Positions 11,276 to 21,523 of a stretch of DNA of 64,000 bases are shown one piece after another; positions within the stretch are counted from its first letter, which is position 1, and each line of letters opens with the position of its first letter. The stretch comes from Echinometra lucunter (lineage: Eukaryota; Echinodermata; Echinoidea; Camarodonta; Echinometridae): the NCBI GenBank assembly GCA_029962745.1, contig CM057162.1, positions 10,199,243 through 10,263,242 of the forward strand. Direction: 5' to 3'. The position numbers were made by a program, and so were the translations under genes. The notes beneath the pieces are model-generated. The model saw only the letters and a program-made list of their open reading frames with translations, had not been told where the DNA came from and did not search any database.

Positions 11276-11597
11276 AACGGCCAAGCACAACTGACAAATA
11301 TCCTAATCCTTTTGACCATTCGTTTAAACCACCTAGATTAATTCTTGGCCACAGGCTAATTAAATATCTCTACAGGATTTAGATAATTATAAATTTAGCT
11401 CTTTGTCAAACAGATTCACTACTTATATTTCCCTTTATTCATGATTACATTCAAACGCTACAATTCAAATTAACTAGGAAAAATAGAAGTTCATCATTAA
11501 GAGTGAGAATCATTTGAGCTACCTTGAAATTTGTGGATAAAAACCAAAGAAACCTGGTTCTTGCTTTGAGAACACATATCTTCCGGGGTGTTCTTAC

Positions 11598-11648
11598 CAA
11601 TTCTTTGTTAACTGGAAGCTGCCTTCATCCATATCCATGATGTTGAAA
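11598..11648 (-). pseudogene. Decayed partial copy of the 11786-11980 exon (1st)
   Basis: In gene sense it reads AACATCATGGATATGGATGA, then GGCAGCTTCCAG, then a GTAAGAAC donor. Encoded residues NIMDMDEGSFQ correspond to DIICMDEDDFQ of the intact exon about 190 bp away. It is one base short at the 3' end and has no matching acceptor, so it looks like a degenerated tandem duplicate. Confidence 0.6.
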
Positions 11649-11785
11649 ATACATGACAACAAAACTTGATAGGAAAGATGGATTTTATGAGAATATCTTT
11701 TAAAAAGTGAGATTATAGATGGCCAAAGACTGATTACTCAGATGTCAAACTTGGTCAAGCATGCATAACACCATCGCTTTCTTAC

Positions 11786-11980
11786 CGGTTCATTGTCAGA
11801 TTGGAAGTCATCTTCGTCCATACATATGATGTCTTTCTGGCCCTGGCCCTGAGGAGTTGGTCCAGGCGCATGGAAAGGATGAACCTCGGACACAGCAGGG
11901 GCATTGAACATTTCAAGCTTCTCAACAGTAGCTCTCTGCATTGGAGGAATGTCCGCATGATCAGCGATCACTCGAGCCTG
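11786..11980 (-). CDS. Internal exon, acidic DII-MDEDDFQ end
   Basis: Sixty-five codons in frame 0 at both ends: acceptor TTTCTACCCAG, donor GTAAGA. The peptide starts QARVIADHADIPPMQRATVE, has a Pro/His/Gln-rich middle (HPFHAPGPTPQGQGQ) and ends in the acidic KDIICMDEDDFQSDNEP. The acceptor is a tandem NAGNAG (CAGCAG), so the first Gln may be optional. Two decayed copies of its 3' end lie downstream in gene sense. It belongs to the minus-strand gene that includes 12450-12581 and 13397-13612. The composition suggests a disordered region; the family was not recognised. Confidence 0.8.
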
Positions 11981-12027
11981 CTGGGTAGAAAGATGGTTAA
12001 AACAGATCAGTTAGATTACTGATAAGA

Positions 12028-12260
12028 ATGATGATGGTTACGATGGTGATGATGATGATGATAATGATGACAATGATGACGATGGTGGTGGTGATGGTTG
12101 TGATGGCCTCAATGTTATCAATGATGATTATGGTAATGATGGTGATGATGACAGTTGTAGTGGTGGAGGTGGTGACGATGATGGGCGTGACGTTGATGAC
12201 GACGACCTTGAAAGTGATTGTGACGAGGATAACGATGACCATGGTGACGATGAGGGGGCA
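12028..12260. repeat. GAT/ATG-type trinucleotide-rich tract
   Basis: Imperfect GATGAT/GGTGGT repeats run for about 230 bp within the intron just upstream (gene sense) of the 11786-11980 exon. Long low-complexity frames on both strands come from this tract and are not genes. Confidence 0.85.
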
Positions 12261-12449
12261 GGAGGAGAATGCATATATACAGCTCGAGCACATAAGAATT
12301 TACATCCCTGGTCAAAGATATATGAATGATTCTTACCCATAATGTTTCATACACATCAAATGCTAGCATTCAAATCACTTAGAAATTTTGTATATTTACA
12401 TCAAAACACGAGTCAAATACAGATCAATGATACAATCTACAACACTTAC

Positions 12450-12581
12450 ATCTGACTCCAGCACACTCGTCTCTACCACTCCCTGCATTGGGACCACCGG
12501 CTCGATGCCTGGCATCTTAGAGGTAGCTGCCTCACCATCTTCAAACTCGGGTTCCATCGTCTCTCCTGGTAATGACTTAGT
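12450..12581 (-). CDS. Internal exon, 44 codons
   Basis: Frame 0 at both ends, with acceptor CTTCCTCAG and a consensus GTAAGT donor. It encodes TKSLPGETMEPEFEDGEAAT and then SKMPGIEPVVPMQGVVETSV-LESD: acidic and Pro/Val-rich, with no cysteine and no recognised domain. Its acceptor is preceded in gene sense by about 400 nt of nearly uninterrupted pyrimidines (see 12584-12985). It follows the 13397-13612 exon and precedes 11786-11980 in the transcript. Confidence 0.8.
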
Positions 12582-12583
12582 CT

Positions 12584-12985
12584 GAGGAAGAGCAGAAGGA
12601 AGAGGAGGAGGATGAGAAGGTGAATGAAGAGGAGAAGGAGAATGAGAAAAACAAGGAGAAAAAAAAAGAAAGGAAGAGGAGAGGAAGGAGGAGAAAAAGG
12701 AGGAGAAAAAGAAGAGGAATAAGAAGAGGAAGAACAAGATGAGGAGCAAGAAGAGGAAGAGGATGATGAGGAAGAAGAGGAAGAATAAGAGGAAGAAGAA
12801 AAAAGAAGAAGAAGAAGAGGAAGAAAAAGACGAAGAAGACGAAGAAGACGAAGAAGACGAAGAAGAAAAAGACGAAGAAGAAGAAAGAAGAAGAAGAAGA
12901 AGAAGAAGACAAAGAAGTAGAAGAAGACGACGAAGAACAGAAGAAGAAGAAGAAGAAGAAGAAGAAGAAGAAGAAGAAGAAGACA
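12584..12985. repeat. 400-bp GAA/GGA polypurine tract (polypyrimidine in gene sense)
   Basis: The plus strand is almost pure A/G, ending in a clean GAA repeat at about 12944-12982. On the transcribed strand of the minus-strand gene it is an extreme polypyrimidine tract that touches the acceptor of the 12450-12581 exon. Such mirror-like purine tracts can form triplex DNA. The long Ser/Phe or Glu/Lys/Arg frames across it are composition artefacts. Confidence 0.9.
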
Positions 12986-13396
12986 ATAATGATGAATAAA
13001 GGGATATACTATTTATATCACTGGCTGTAATAAACAGGGGCCAGGTTCTGAAGGTATCAAAGGTCCAATCACCCATAAAAAGCCATGCAATAAGATTATC
13101 ACACGTTTTGGAAGGATGTCAAAACCTGTAGACTTATGATGAATTTGAGACCAAAGAGTACAGAAATAACACATCCTGTTGTCACTTCCCCAGCCTTCAT
13201 ATTCACTGAAGATGTTGATTTGTTGTTACCATACTGCTAGGAGGATTACCTTCCTTGGAATTTACAGCACTTGGTATCTCCTGGGTGATGCATTCTTGAA
13301 GGATAAGAACCTTACTTATAGGGCAGTGTCATATCAACTCTACATGTATGTGCCTGTGATTGAGCTTGAAAACCTGTACTTGCATGGTGTTCTTAC

Positions 13397-13612
13397 CCTT
13401 CCTATTGCCGCAACGTCTTTCTTCTGTTTCTTCCCTCTGGCGAGAGGCTCTACTACATTCACTTTGCCTTCTCGGAGCTTCTGCCTGGCGGCTTCCTTGT
13501 CCTGAGCGTCAGAATTGTTCCTCTTGACCCCTGCGACGGGCGACTGGTTGGCGCTCCTGGAGAACGTTTCTGGACTACTCCTCTGTCTGTGGTGGGATAT
13601 TCCTTGCGGTAG
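13397..13612 (-). CDS. Internal exon, basic, putative NLS
   Basis: Seventy-two codons, frame 0 at both ends, acceptor TTTTTTTGCCACAG, donor GTAAGAAC. It reads LPQGISHHRQRSSPETFSRS, then ANQSPVAGVKRNNSDAQDK, then EAARQKLREGKVNVVEPLAR and GKKQKKDVAAIGR. The exon is much more GC-rich than the flanks. The RGKKQKK cluster could act as a nuclear localisation signal, and SP/TP sites suggest phosphorylation; both are inferences. The middle segment (DKEAARQKLREGK) is helix-prone. No known domain was recognised. Confidence 0.8.
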
Positions 13613-13857
13613 CTGTGGCAAAAAAAAAGAGAGATTGTTCCAAAAACATAATGCTTCAGTGATCTGAGCAAGATACTGCATTCTCATTACTGTTATTACT
13701 GTTATTATCATTATGATCATTATTAGTAGTAGTAGTATATTATTATCAATTACAGCCTATCACTTTCATCATCATTCATTGCAAACAGACTCTATGTAAA
13801 AAGGTGTTCCACAAATATGGATCAAAATGAATAAACCAATCAATAAACTAAACATAA

Positions 13858-14020
13858 AATAAAAATAAATAAACTGCACACACATCTGCCAAAGAATGGA
13901 CCCCCAAAAATATTGCAATAAACTAATTCGCAAATGGTTATAATATCAGTGGTAATAATTCTATTTACTTTGTCCCAGAAGCATTGGGTTCAGAAAAAAG
14001 ATTACTTATGTTTATAACAA
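13858..14020 (+). repeat. 163-bp direct repeat, copy 1
   Basis: This block (containing CTGCCAAAGAATGGACCCCC) recurs in the same orientation at 15001-15163 with a few substitutions. The 980 bp in between are unique in the window. See the finding on the pair. Confidence 0.8.
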
Positions 14021-15000
14021 GTTATCTATACTTTATCAAACTGCATCAGACTGCAAATGTCCTCTGTTACAGGCAGTTGAACTTCAATGTTTGTCAACTT
14101 CAATGTTTGTCAACTTCAAAGGAAATATGTCTTATATATATCATACAAGCATGGGCATGTTTCTGAAGCTTTGTTGACACCAAATATACCTACATGGAGG
14201 CATATCATCAACAAATGTAACAGCATAAAACAGAATATGGCATTAGTACTCCGATTTTGATGATAAAATTTAAGGAAAAATCCATGAACAACCCACATAC
14301 ACACATTATTACATTTAGCTCAACATTAGTTTTAATTAAGATATAAAGGCAGCTCAGAGATTTAAGATAACATTTTGATTATGTATTTTTTTCACTAATT
14401 TTCCATTTTTGTTCTTTGATGCCTTGCCAAGAATTCTAAAAGTCTGCAAAAGTGGCCAATCAAATTTGAATAACATGAAAAGGAAAACATGGTAAAGTAA
14501 TAGAAAACATGCATACTGTTAAACAAGTTACAGAAAGTACATAATGATATGCAAAAATGCAGGTTAGATGTTTCTAGAAAGAACCAACCCATTCCCTTTT
14601 GGAAGAAGCATAAAATGAGCGTAGAAAACGGAACTGGTACATGTATTTATGCTTAAAAGAGAGACAGCGCTTATGGAAAATGAGTTTTAAAAAGAGTATG
14701 ACTTTTCATTTTTATTTCTGAAATTCTGTTACATCAACATTATATGGCCTGATATGAAAGTAGAAACAGAACCACTTTTTAAAAGTTATTTTATGTTTAT
14801 TCTTTCAAATTGAATGGAAAGAAACCTGATAAAATAGACTTCCATTGATGGAATCATTGGTGAATGACCATAATGCTGCTTTTCTGACAATCCATGATGT
14901 ACATGCAGAGCCGTGTGAAGGGAAACTGCTGTTCGTAAGACCACTTTACTTCAAACAAACTAAATGCTATGGTATTGATTGTAACCTTGAAATACTTTAA

Positions 15001-15163
15001 ACTAAAAATAAATAAACTGCACACACATCTGCCAAAGAATGGACCCCCAAAAAGATCACAATAAACTAATTTGCAAATGGTTATAATATCAGTGGTAATA
15101 ATTCTATTTGCTTTTTCACAGAAGCATTGGGTTCAGAAAAAAGATTACTTATGTTTATAACAA
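15001..15163 (+). repeat. 163-bp direct repeat, copy 2
   Basis: Direct repeat of 13858-14020. It ends shortly before the foldback MITE at 15210. The ends do not show TG...CA or a primer-binding site, so a terminal-repeat retrotransposon is not supported. Confidence 0.8.
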
Positions 15164-15209
15164 CTGTTACTAACACTGCAAAAATGAGCTGTAAATACAA
15201 AAACCTTAA

Positions 15210-15770
15210 AGGCAAAGTCCACCCCAGAAGTTTCACTGTTTCAATAAAAGGAGTTAAATTTGAACAGCATTTTTAAAAAAGAAATGAGCAAAATCGGTCA
15301 AAGAATAAGAAACTTACACTCATTTACATTTTCTAGTAAATTACTCTCGGCTCTGCAAATTGGCAACACTGATGACATCATATGCGAGCAGTTCTATATT
15401 CACTTTGTACATGAAATTTCACATTTTCTCAATTTTCTTGGAAGTTACACATTTTCTAACCCCCATAGTCAATGTATGTTCAGAAGAATTGCTTTTTACA
15501 TAACATACTTTGACTATGGGTTGAGAAAATGTGTAACTTCCAAGAAAATTGAGAAAGTGTGAAATTTCATGTACAAAGTGAATGGAGAGCTGCTCGCATA
15601 TGATGTCATCAGTGTTCCCAATTTGCAGAGCCGAGGGTAATTTACGAGAAAATGTATATGAGTGTAATTTTCTTATTCTTTGACCGATTTTGCTCATTTC
15701 TTTTTTAAAATGCTGTTAAAATTTATCTCTTTTTATTGAAACAGTGAAACTTCTGGGGTGGACTTTGCCT
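15210..15770. mobile_element. Foldback MITE, TTAA-flanked (family AGGCAAAGTCCACCCC)
   Basis: The 561-bp element has long inverted arms beginning AGGCAAAGTCCACCCCAGAA and ending with the complement, between TTAA at 15206-15209 and 15771-15774. The arms are about 260 bp each and similar enough that nearly the same spurious peptide (MSKIGQRIRxLHSxTFS) can be read on both strands. A transcript would form a long hairpin. The TTAA target suggests a piggyBac-like origin. Confidence 0.85.
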
Positions 15771-16084
15771 TTAACTGTCAGTTACATGTAGGAGGAAATA
15801 CGTATGACACTTAACAGACCTAAATAGCAAATGTCATCACTTTCATTTGTTAGTTTCATTTGCAACAAATTTTACTGAATACCACTGAATCAAACACAAA
15901 ACAGACATCACTCAGGAAAATATTCGGCTCTGTGTGAAGTCCAATCATGCAGAGTAATAAAGTGATTTGCCCTAAATTCAATCTGGACGGTGCATTTGTT
16001 AGTGAAGAGTGCATTGGAGGACAGAGTATGCAACAGTGTACATGTATGCTTTAAACCCAACACCAGAAAAATGTAGAATTATTG

Positions 16085-16640
16085 CGACAGAGACAAGCAT
16101 AGGTGGGAAAAGACTAAAATAGAAGGGGATACATTCAAAGAGAAAAGGAAAGAGAAGGAAAGAGGCAAAGAAGAGAGAGAGAAAACACTGAGAGAGATAG
16201 AGAGAGATGAAACAAAAAGAGAAAAGGAGATATAAGTGAAGAGGAAGATGGCAAGACATAAAAAAAAGAGGAAGAGAAGCAAAGAGAGAGAATCCATTAG
16301 GAGAGGAGAAGAGAGAATCAGTTGGGACAGGAGAGAGAGAGAGGGGGAGAGAGCGAGAAATACATGAGACATAACTGATGAGGAAGATTTTTTTTTTTAA
16401 AGGGAAGAGAAGCATGAGAGAGGTGAAGACAGAAAATCAGTTGAGGAGAGATGGAGAGAAAGAGAATAAGTCACGGAAGAGGTGAAGAGAGACTCAGTTG
16501 GGAGAGGAGAGAGAGAGAGAGAAAGAAAATAAGCAGTCATTTGATAAGGAAGATGGAGAAAATCATGAAAAAGGGAGAGAAAATGAGAGAGGTGAAGAGA
16601 GAAAATCAGTTGGGAGAGGGGGGAAGGGGTGTTTAACAGT
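16085..16640. repeat. GA-rich polypurine tract with GAGAGAGA cores
   Basis: About 550 bp of imperfect GAGA/GAAGA repeats, including a loose repeat of units like GAGAGGTGAAGAGAGAATCA. It lies within the intron between the exons at 13397-13612 and 17128-17166. Confidence 0.85.
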
Positions 16641-17127
16641 GACAGGAGTGGAGAGAAGGGAGGGGGCATTTATAACTAGTAAAAGCAGATACATGTAGGC
16701 TACAAACAGCAATACAGACTGACATGCAAAAACTGATGTGTTATAATCACTGAAATCAGAATGCACGGCAAACTCATGATGCTATGTGCATGTATATCCC
16801 CACTGCACACCATTTTGTTACACAATAAAGGCATACTGCATGATGCAAAACCTCTTATAAGGCATTTGTGAGGAGTAGCACACCACAAGCAAAGATGTGT
16901 GACAGATTATGGCTGTGGGAACAGATGCAGTGAACCCTCTTCCATGCTCAACAGTAGAAGGTGTTTTTTTTTTTTCATGCCATATGTAATAATTTAATGA
17001 TGCACAGAGGAAATGATCAGTTGAAGTGTGAAATTGTGGTATTGCATTTGGGATGAATTAGGTGAATTCCACAGCAATATGAGAAAGGGGCATGGCAAAA
17101 GAAGATGGCAACATAACAAGAACTAAC

Positions 17128-17166
17128 CCAAGGCCGTTTCACATCAGCAGCTTTTTCATTCTTCTT
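17128..17166 (-). CDS. Small 39-bp exon (KKNEKAADVKRPW)
   Basis: Thirteen codons in frame 0 between an acceptor (CATTTCCCGTACAG) and a GTTAGT donor; the other two frames contain stops. The peptide KKNEKAADVKRPW is short and basic. Its length and phase match the neighbouring exons, so it fits between 19350-19481 and 13397-13612 in the transcript. A short alternatively used exon is plausible. Confidence 0.5.
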
Positions 17167-18170
17167 CTGTACGGGAAATGAGAAATGAATAACTCCAAAA
17201 TCAATGCAAGAGAAAAATCAAAAGTCTGCACCACTATAGCATGCAACACAATTTTATCCATGCAAATTCATTTTGTTATAAAGTCCCTCTAATTACACAG
17301 GATTTTTATTAAAGTAATAGCAAGTGAAAACAATTTACTAATACATAAAGGTTAATCTATAAGAGAAAATTTAAGTCTAAAAGCTAGGCAGCTGCAACAC
17401 ATGTTTATTCTCAAATTATTTCCTTCTAGCAAACTTAACACTACATGTATCTACAAGAAGTTTGCTACATAAGCAGTACTGGAGCAAAAACTCAAGGTAC
17501 ACATTTTAAGCTTATTCCCACAATGTAATACATTAGGCCCACTTCACAATGCGGTATTTTGGCCAAAAAGAAAAGAAAAAGGGACAACAAGTTTCCAGCA
17601 GCATATTCATCCAATTATTACAAATTCACAAAAAAATGTGTTTCAATCACAAAAATATATTCAAAATAGACACACAAATATAGATTTCCCTATAGAGTGA
17701 AAATTCTATGATATGAAAAAGCTTTACGCAAAAATGTAAGGCAAATGATTTCAACCACTAATCATATTCATTGGAAACTGAATGGAGGATTCCAATCTAA
17801 TACAGACATGACTTCTTCTTTTCTTTTACATTAGAATTTTATACAAAATATAGTAATTGTCAACATCAATTTACGGTGCACTTGCAAAGTTAGGTGTGAT
17901 TCAGAAATATGTCTAGGAAGTGAGTGCAACATATCTGTGACTAGTCAATGCTGCAATTTTAATGCTATTATTATTTCATTAAAGTTATTGATTTCGGTTA
18001 GCATCATTCAAGATAAATCTATCATGAGGTATATTTCATCTATGATTAGTATATATGCTAAATCATGATCACATTTAGTACAAGGAATATCAATTCCTGC
18101 TAAATGACGTAAAAATTCTCCTACATACAATATTCATGTCAGCCCCATCGATTCCTTTCACATCTCTTAC
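17167..18170. other. Intron, nothing recognised
   Basis: AT-rich sequence between the small exon and the exon-repeat array, with no transposon ends or coding-like frame seen. Confidence 0.6.
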
Positions 18171-18230
18171 CTGGCACCCCATTTGACCTCTTCCGGAATA
18201 GGTTGGAACTCTTCATATTCGTCTCACTAG
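18171..18230 (-). pseudogene. Exon-like unit U1 of the array (DEYEEFQPIPEE)
   Basis: In gene sense this unit encodes DEYEEFQPIPEEVKWGAR before a strong GTAAGAG donor, matching LNEEFQPIPEE of the intact exon 19350-19481; one of the differences (CCG for CCT) is synonymous. In that frame a TGA lies just upstream, and no clean acceptor sits between. A second frame (DSSDITESHDTDSSSSET) is open further upstream after CCTCAG, but its phase does not fit the other exons. It is probably a decaying duplicate, possibly still spliced. Confidence 0.45.
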
Positions 18231-19349
18231 AACTACTGTCGGTATCATGCGACTCAGTGATATCTGAGGAATCCTCCTCCTCCCCCTCCTCCCCCTCCCC
18301 CTCCCCCCCCCCCCTCCTCCTCCCCCACCACCACTACCCCCTATCACACTTTACCCTATGTCAAACTTGATCTCTACTGGAATAGGCTGAAATTCTTCAA
18401 TCATAATTGTCTGGTCACAAGTTGCTGTGTGTTGACCCTAACAGACGGTACATTTTTTCGTTTTAAGATACAGTACAGTGCAGTACAGTACGGATACTAT
18501 ACCCCCCCCCCCAAAAAAAAAAGAACACCCTGAATTAAGTTCATTTATCTTAATTGTTTTGTATCAGTAATATTTATCCTGTTTTTTGCTGTTTTAAGCC
18601 ATTTAATATACCGGTATTGAGTTAGACAGACCACCTGTGCGCTTAGAAACACCCATATTAAGCGCCCTATAAATGTAATTATCATTGTTATTATCATTAT
18701 TATGCAGTAGACTGGAATTCTTTATTTACATTCAATGGATCAGAAGCTGCAGTGTTTTTGACCCTAAGCAAATGCACAGTAAGAGGATACCGTAATCCCC
18801 TCTCTACCCTGCCTCCCCCCCCCCCCCCCCCCAAAAAAAAAAAAACCTCACCCTGAATCCCTCCTCAACCCCACCCAATCCTATCCTCCAATCATTCTGT
18901 ACCTCTTCTGGAATACCTTAAAATTCCTTCTTCATATTCATCTAAACAGCAACTGCTAAATTGCACCCATTAGAGCCAATACAGCGAGGAGAATACTGCA
19001 CTTTTGTAATCCCCCCCCCCTCCCAAAAACAAAAAGAAAAGTAAAAAAAAAACAAAAAACAAAACAAACCAAACCAAAACCAAAACAAACCCAAAACATA
19101 AATGGAAAAAAAAAGAAAACCCTGAAGCCCTCCTAAACCTAACCCTACCCTTGTATAATTTTACCTCTTCCTGTAATTCTTGGAATTCTTCATGCTGGAA
19201 TTCTTCCTTCCCATTTTTTAGATCAGAAGCTACCGAGTTTGGGCCCTCATGAAAGGTACAGTACGGAGGATACCTTACACCCCCTCCCCTTCCCCCTTCC
19301 CTGATTCACTCCTTAACCCAATCAATCCCTCTCAAAGCCCATACATTAC

Positions 19350-19481
19350 CTCTTCAGGAATAGGTTGGAATTCTTCATTCAGATTCGCCTGATCAGAAGC
19401 TGCTGTAATTTGGCCCTCTGGGAGGTTATAACCTGAGGGAAGCAATGGTGTGGACGGCTGCTGATTGTTACTGTGACCAGG
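19350..19481 (-). CDS. Internal exon, intact array member (NEEFQPIPEE), copy A
   Basis: Forty-four codons in frame 0 at both ends; acceptor CTCTCCACAG, donor GTAATG. It encodes PGHSNNQQPSTPLLPSGYNL, then PEGQITAASDQANLNEEFQP, then IPEE. It is Gln/Pro/Ser-rich and acidic at the end, with no recognised domain. The second copy at 35900-36031 differs by two bases, both synonymous, which supports real coding. Five degenerate versions of this exon lie in the intron that follows it in gene sense. Confidence 0.8.
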
Positions 19482-20076
19482 CTGTGGAGAGAAATGTAAA
19501 TAGTCGTAAAATAATTACAAAAATTGATCTTGGTAATAAACTCAGAAGCACAATTCAACACAATGAAGTATGGGGCTTGGATGTCGAAATCGGTTCCAAG
19601 ATTTAGGGAATGCCAAATCAAACTTTAAGAAAGAAAACAAAGAATGCAAAAATTATCCGACAAGAAATGAAATTTGGTTTTGTCGTATCTTCATCTCTTT
19701 GTTTGTTAATGAGCTTTTTGATAATCTACCGGTATGTCTCTCATTATTGTCAAGATAGACTTATAAACGTATGGACAAATTCAAAGAAGAGCTGTGCTGA
19801 TGACGGTTTTCTGCAAAAATTTCTCGAATATCTATTCACAGTATTCATATGATTGAGAGGATTAAACCTGCAGAAGGTTATTTTTGGAAATGGAAGTCCT
19901 GCCTTGTTTTCTGCTTGAAATCATCAAGTTTTGTACCATTTTTCTTGTAATTGTGTTGTAATGTTCCTGATTAAAATCATTGTTATACATATTTTGAAGG
20001 GGAAAAAAAAAGACGCTTATAAAAAAAGTGAGGACAAAATTAATCTGTACCATATAGGTGATCCAACAAGTGCTCT

Positions 20077-20234
20077 GGGCCCTGTAACACAAAGATTTGC
20101 AATCAATTGCGAAGTTGTAGCAGCTAATCAAGACCACTGTTTCATGTGCATCTCATTCAAAAAGATGGCTCTGGACCAATCAGAATGGTTGTTTTAAATT
20201 TCCGACTGACCACAAACCTTTGTGTTACGGGCCC
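20077..20234. mobile_element. Short MITE, GGGCCCTGTAACACAAAG ends (copy A)
   Basis: The 158-bp element has inverted ends GGGCCCTGTAACACAAAG and CTTTGTGTTACGGGCCC, and is also present at 36620-36777. The core contains GGACCAATCAGAATGG, resembling the GCCAATCAG words of the MITEs near 30.1 and 46.2 kb, so these may be one superfamily. The target duplication is not clear. Confidence 0.65.
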
Positions 20235-20759
20235 CTGATGTCATTTGATCTGGCAACATTTGCTCTGGCGATATTTGAATTACAATGGTTTTAAGGCTTT
20301 AGGTTTAAGTCTAGACATTGGGTTACACCAGGGTATAACATATGGTTCATTTTTTTAAAAGAAAAAAGAAATTTAGTGGGAAACACTTGTTACAGAGCAC
20401 ATACATGTGTATTGCACAACAGCCAGATAATGTCATCCCATATTCTTATTTCAGATCGAGAATTATGAAAAAGAGACTTAAGACTAATTATTTGGTCTGT
20501 GTTTAATGTTAGAAATATAGTGGGAAGAACTGACTGTCCAGGAGCATCAGTCATATTCACCCTTAATTTCTTTGTTTAGAAATTAATCTAATTCCATTGT
20601 ATATAGGGACAAATTCAAAATTATATTAAAAATTATAAGCAATAAGGTTGATTTCTAAATCTATTAAAGATTTTAAATCAAATTTTGGAGTTTGCCTTGA
20701 TTCAAGTTGAAGAAATTTAGAGTGTAACTGCCAAAAAAATATAATAGCATATTTTCACA

Positions 20760-21065
20760 TCTGATCCAGAATTATGTACACAGACTTATTCAACAGGTAA
20801 TCTCTTTCATTTAACAAGGCACAAAAAACACAGAAGCAAATGCACAAGACATGTGACAAGCTGTGAATGCAACATACAATGAAAACTCTACGATGAACAA
20901 ACAACTACGCACCGCTTCTATTTATTGACATAATCTACAGTCTCTGAAAAGGTCAAGCGACCCCCTCGAAAACTTCTAGCTAATGATGACCCTCTGACCT
21001 CTACGCTGTGAGGCATCATGGGAGAAAGACAAAGTCATGGTATGGTGTTTTTGAGCAACTCTAGT
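20760..21065. other. Strongly conserved intronic island
   Basis: Over about 300 bp the two haplotypes differ at only one or two positions (compare 37318-37621), whereas flanking sequence differs more often. A GC-richer core at about 20940-21030 can be read on the plus strand (SEKVKRPPRKLLANDDPLTS after ATCTACAG) or on the minus strand (RGSSLARSFRGGRLTFSET). The single core change is silent in both, so strand and coding status remain open; a regulatory element is equally possible. Confidence 0.35.
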
Positions 21066-21255
21066 CTACACATGCAGACCATATTCTATAAAGTGCTGAA
21101 CTTATCATTTGCTACATAGTAAATATCTTTAACTGCTTTTGCAAGTTGCCTTGGCTTTTTACCTTAAAGCCTACACACTTTTATGACTACTAATAGTAAT
21201 TTCTCAGGAATACGACCTTTTCTGGTACTAATAGGCCTATAGCTTTTTACTTTAA

Positions 21256-21523
21256 AGGCATTGGCTAACTTTGTGAGCAGCCGATTAGATGAAACGTGTA
21301 TGAGTTCTTGTTTATTTGTACTCCTTACGTCTCGTCTGTGCAAACATCCCTTATATATTTTTCAAACATTGGTTCACATTTCTAATATTCAAAAATACTT
21401 CCTATGGATATTATTCTTTGAAACTTTCAGACTGGTATTTTTACACTATAACCCTTATGTTTATCTCATTTTCAAGTAGCAAAATGAGTTTTAAAAAAAT
21501 ACGAACAATGTTAACCAATGTCT
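21256..21523. mobile_element. AGGCATTGG-family TTAA MITE with internal deletion
   Basis: TTAA at 21252-21255 and 21524-21527 flanks a 268-bp copy. The allelic copy at 37816-38302 is 487 bp, so 219 bp are missing here between GTTTATTTGTACTC and CTTACGTCTC. Confidence 0.85.

Larger units (their letters stand above)
18171..19481 (-). repeat. Array of six partial exon copies with intron linkers
   Basis: Six units share the core of the 19350-19481 exon (plus-strand anchors near 18195, 18379, 18713, 18910, 19171 and 19357), spaced about 185-335 bp. Each unit has the exon end, then linker sequence with words such as GACGGTACAGTACGGAGGAT, a C-run (followed by an A-run in several units) and ACCCTGAATCCCTCC. 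Only the last unit is intact. Examples of decayed peptides are MIEEFQPIPVEIKF (unit 2, donor GT changed to AT) and AASDPLNVNKEFQ (unit 3). The array is repeated in the second haplotype at about 34840-36031. Confidence 0.75.

Noticed and set aside
12396..13076. 226-codon Ser/Phe/Leu-rich open frame (minus) and Glu/Lys/Arg-rich frame (plus)
   Set aside because: Both are translations of the GAA/GGA tract; only 12450-12581 within it has splice sites and normal codon content.
13858..15163. Small terminal-repeat (TRIM-like) retrotransposon
   Set aside because: The direct repeats lack TG...CA ends, a primer-binding site and a clear target duplication.
16079..16766. Several Ser/Leu-rich or Arg/Glu-rich frames
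   Set aside because: Composition artefacts of the GAGA-rich tract.
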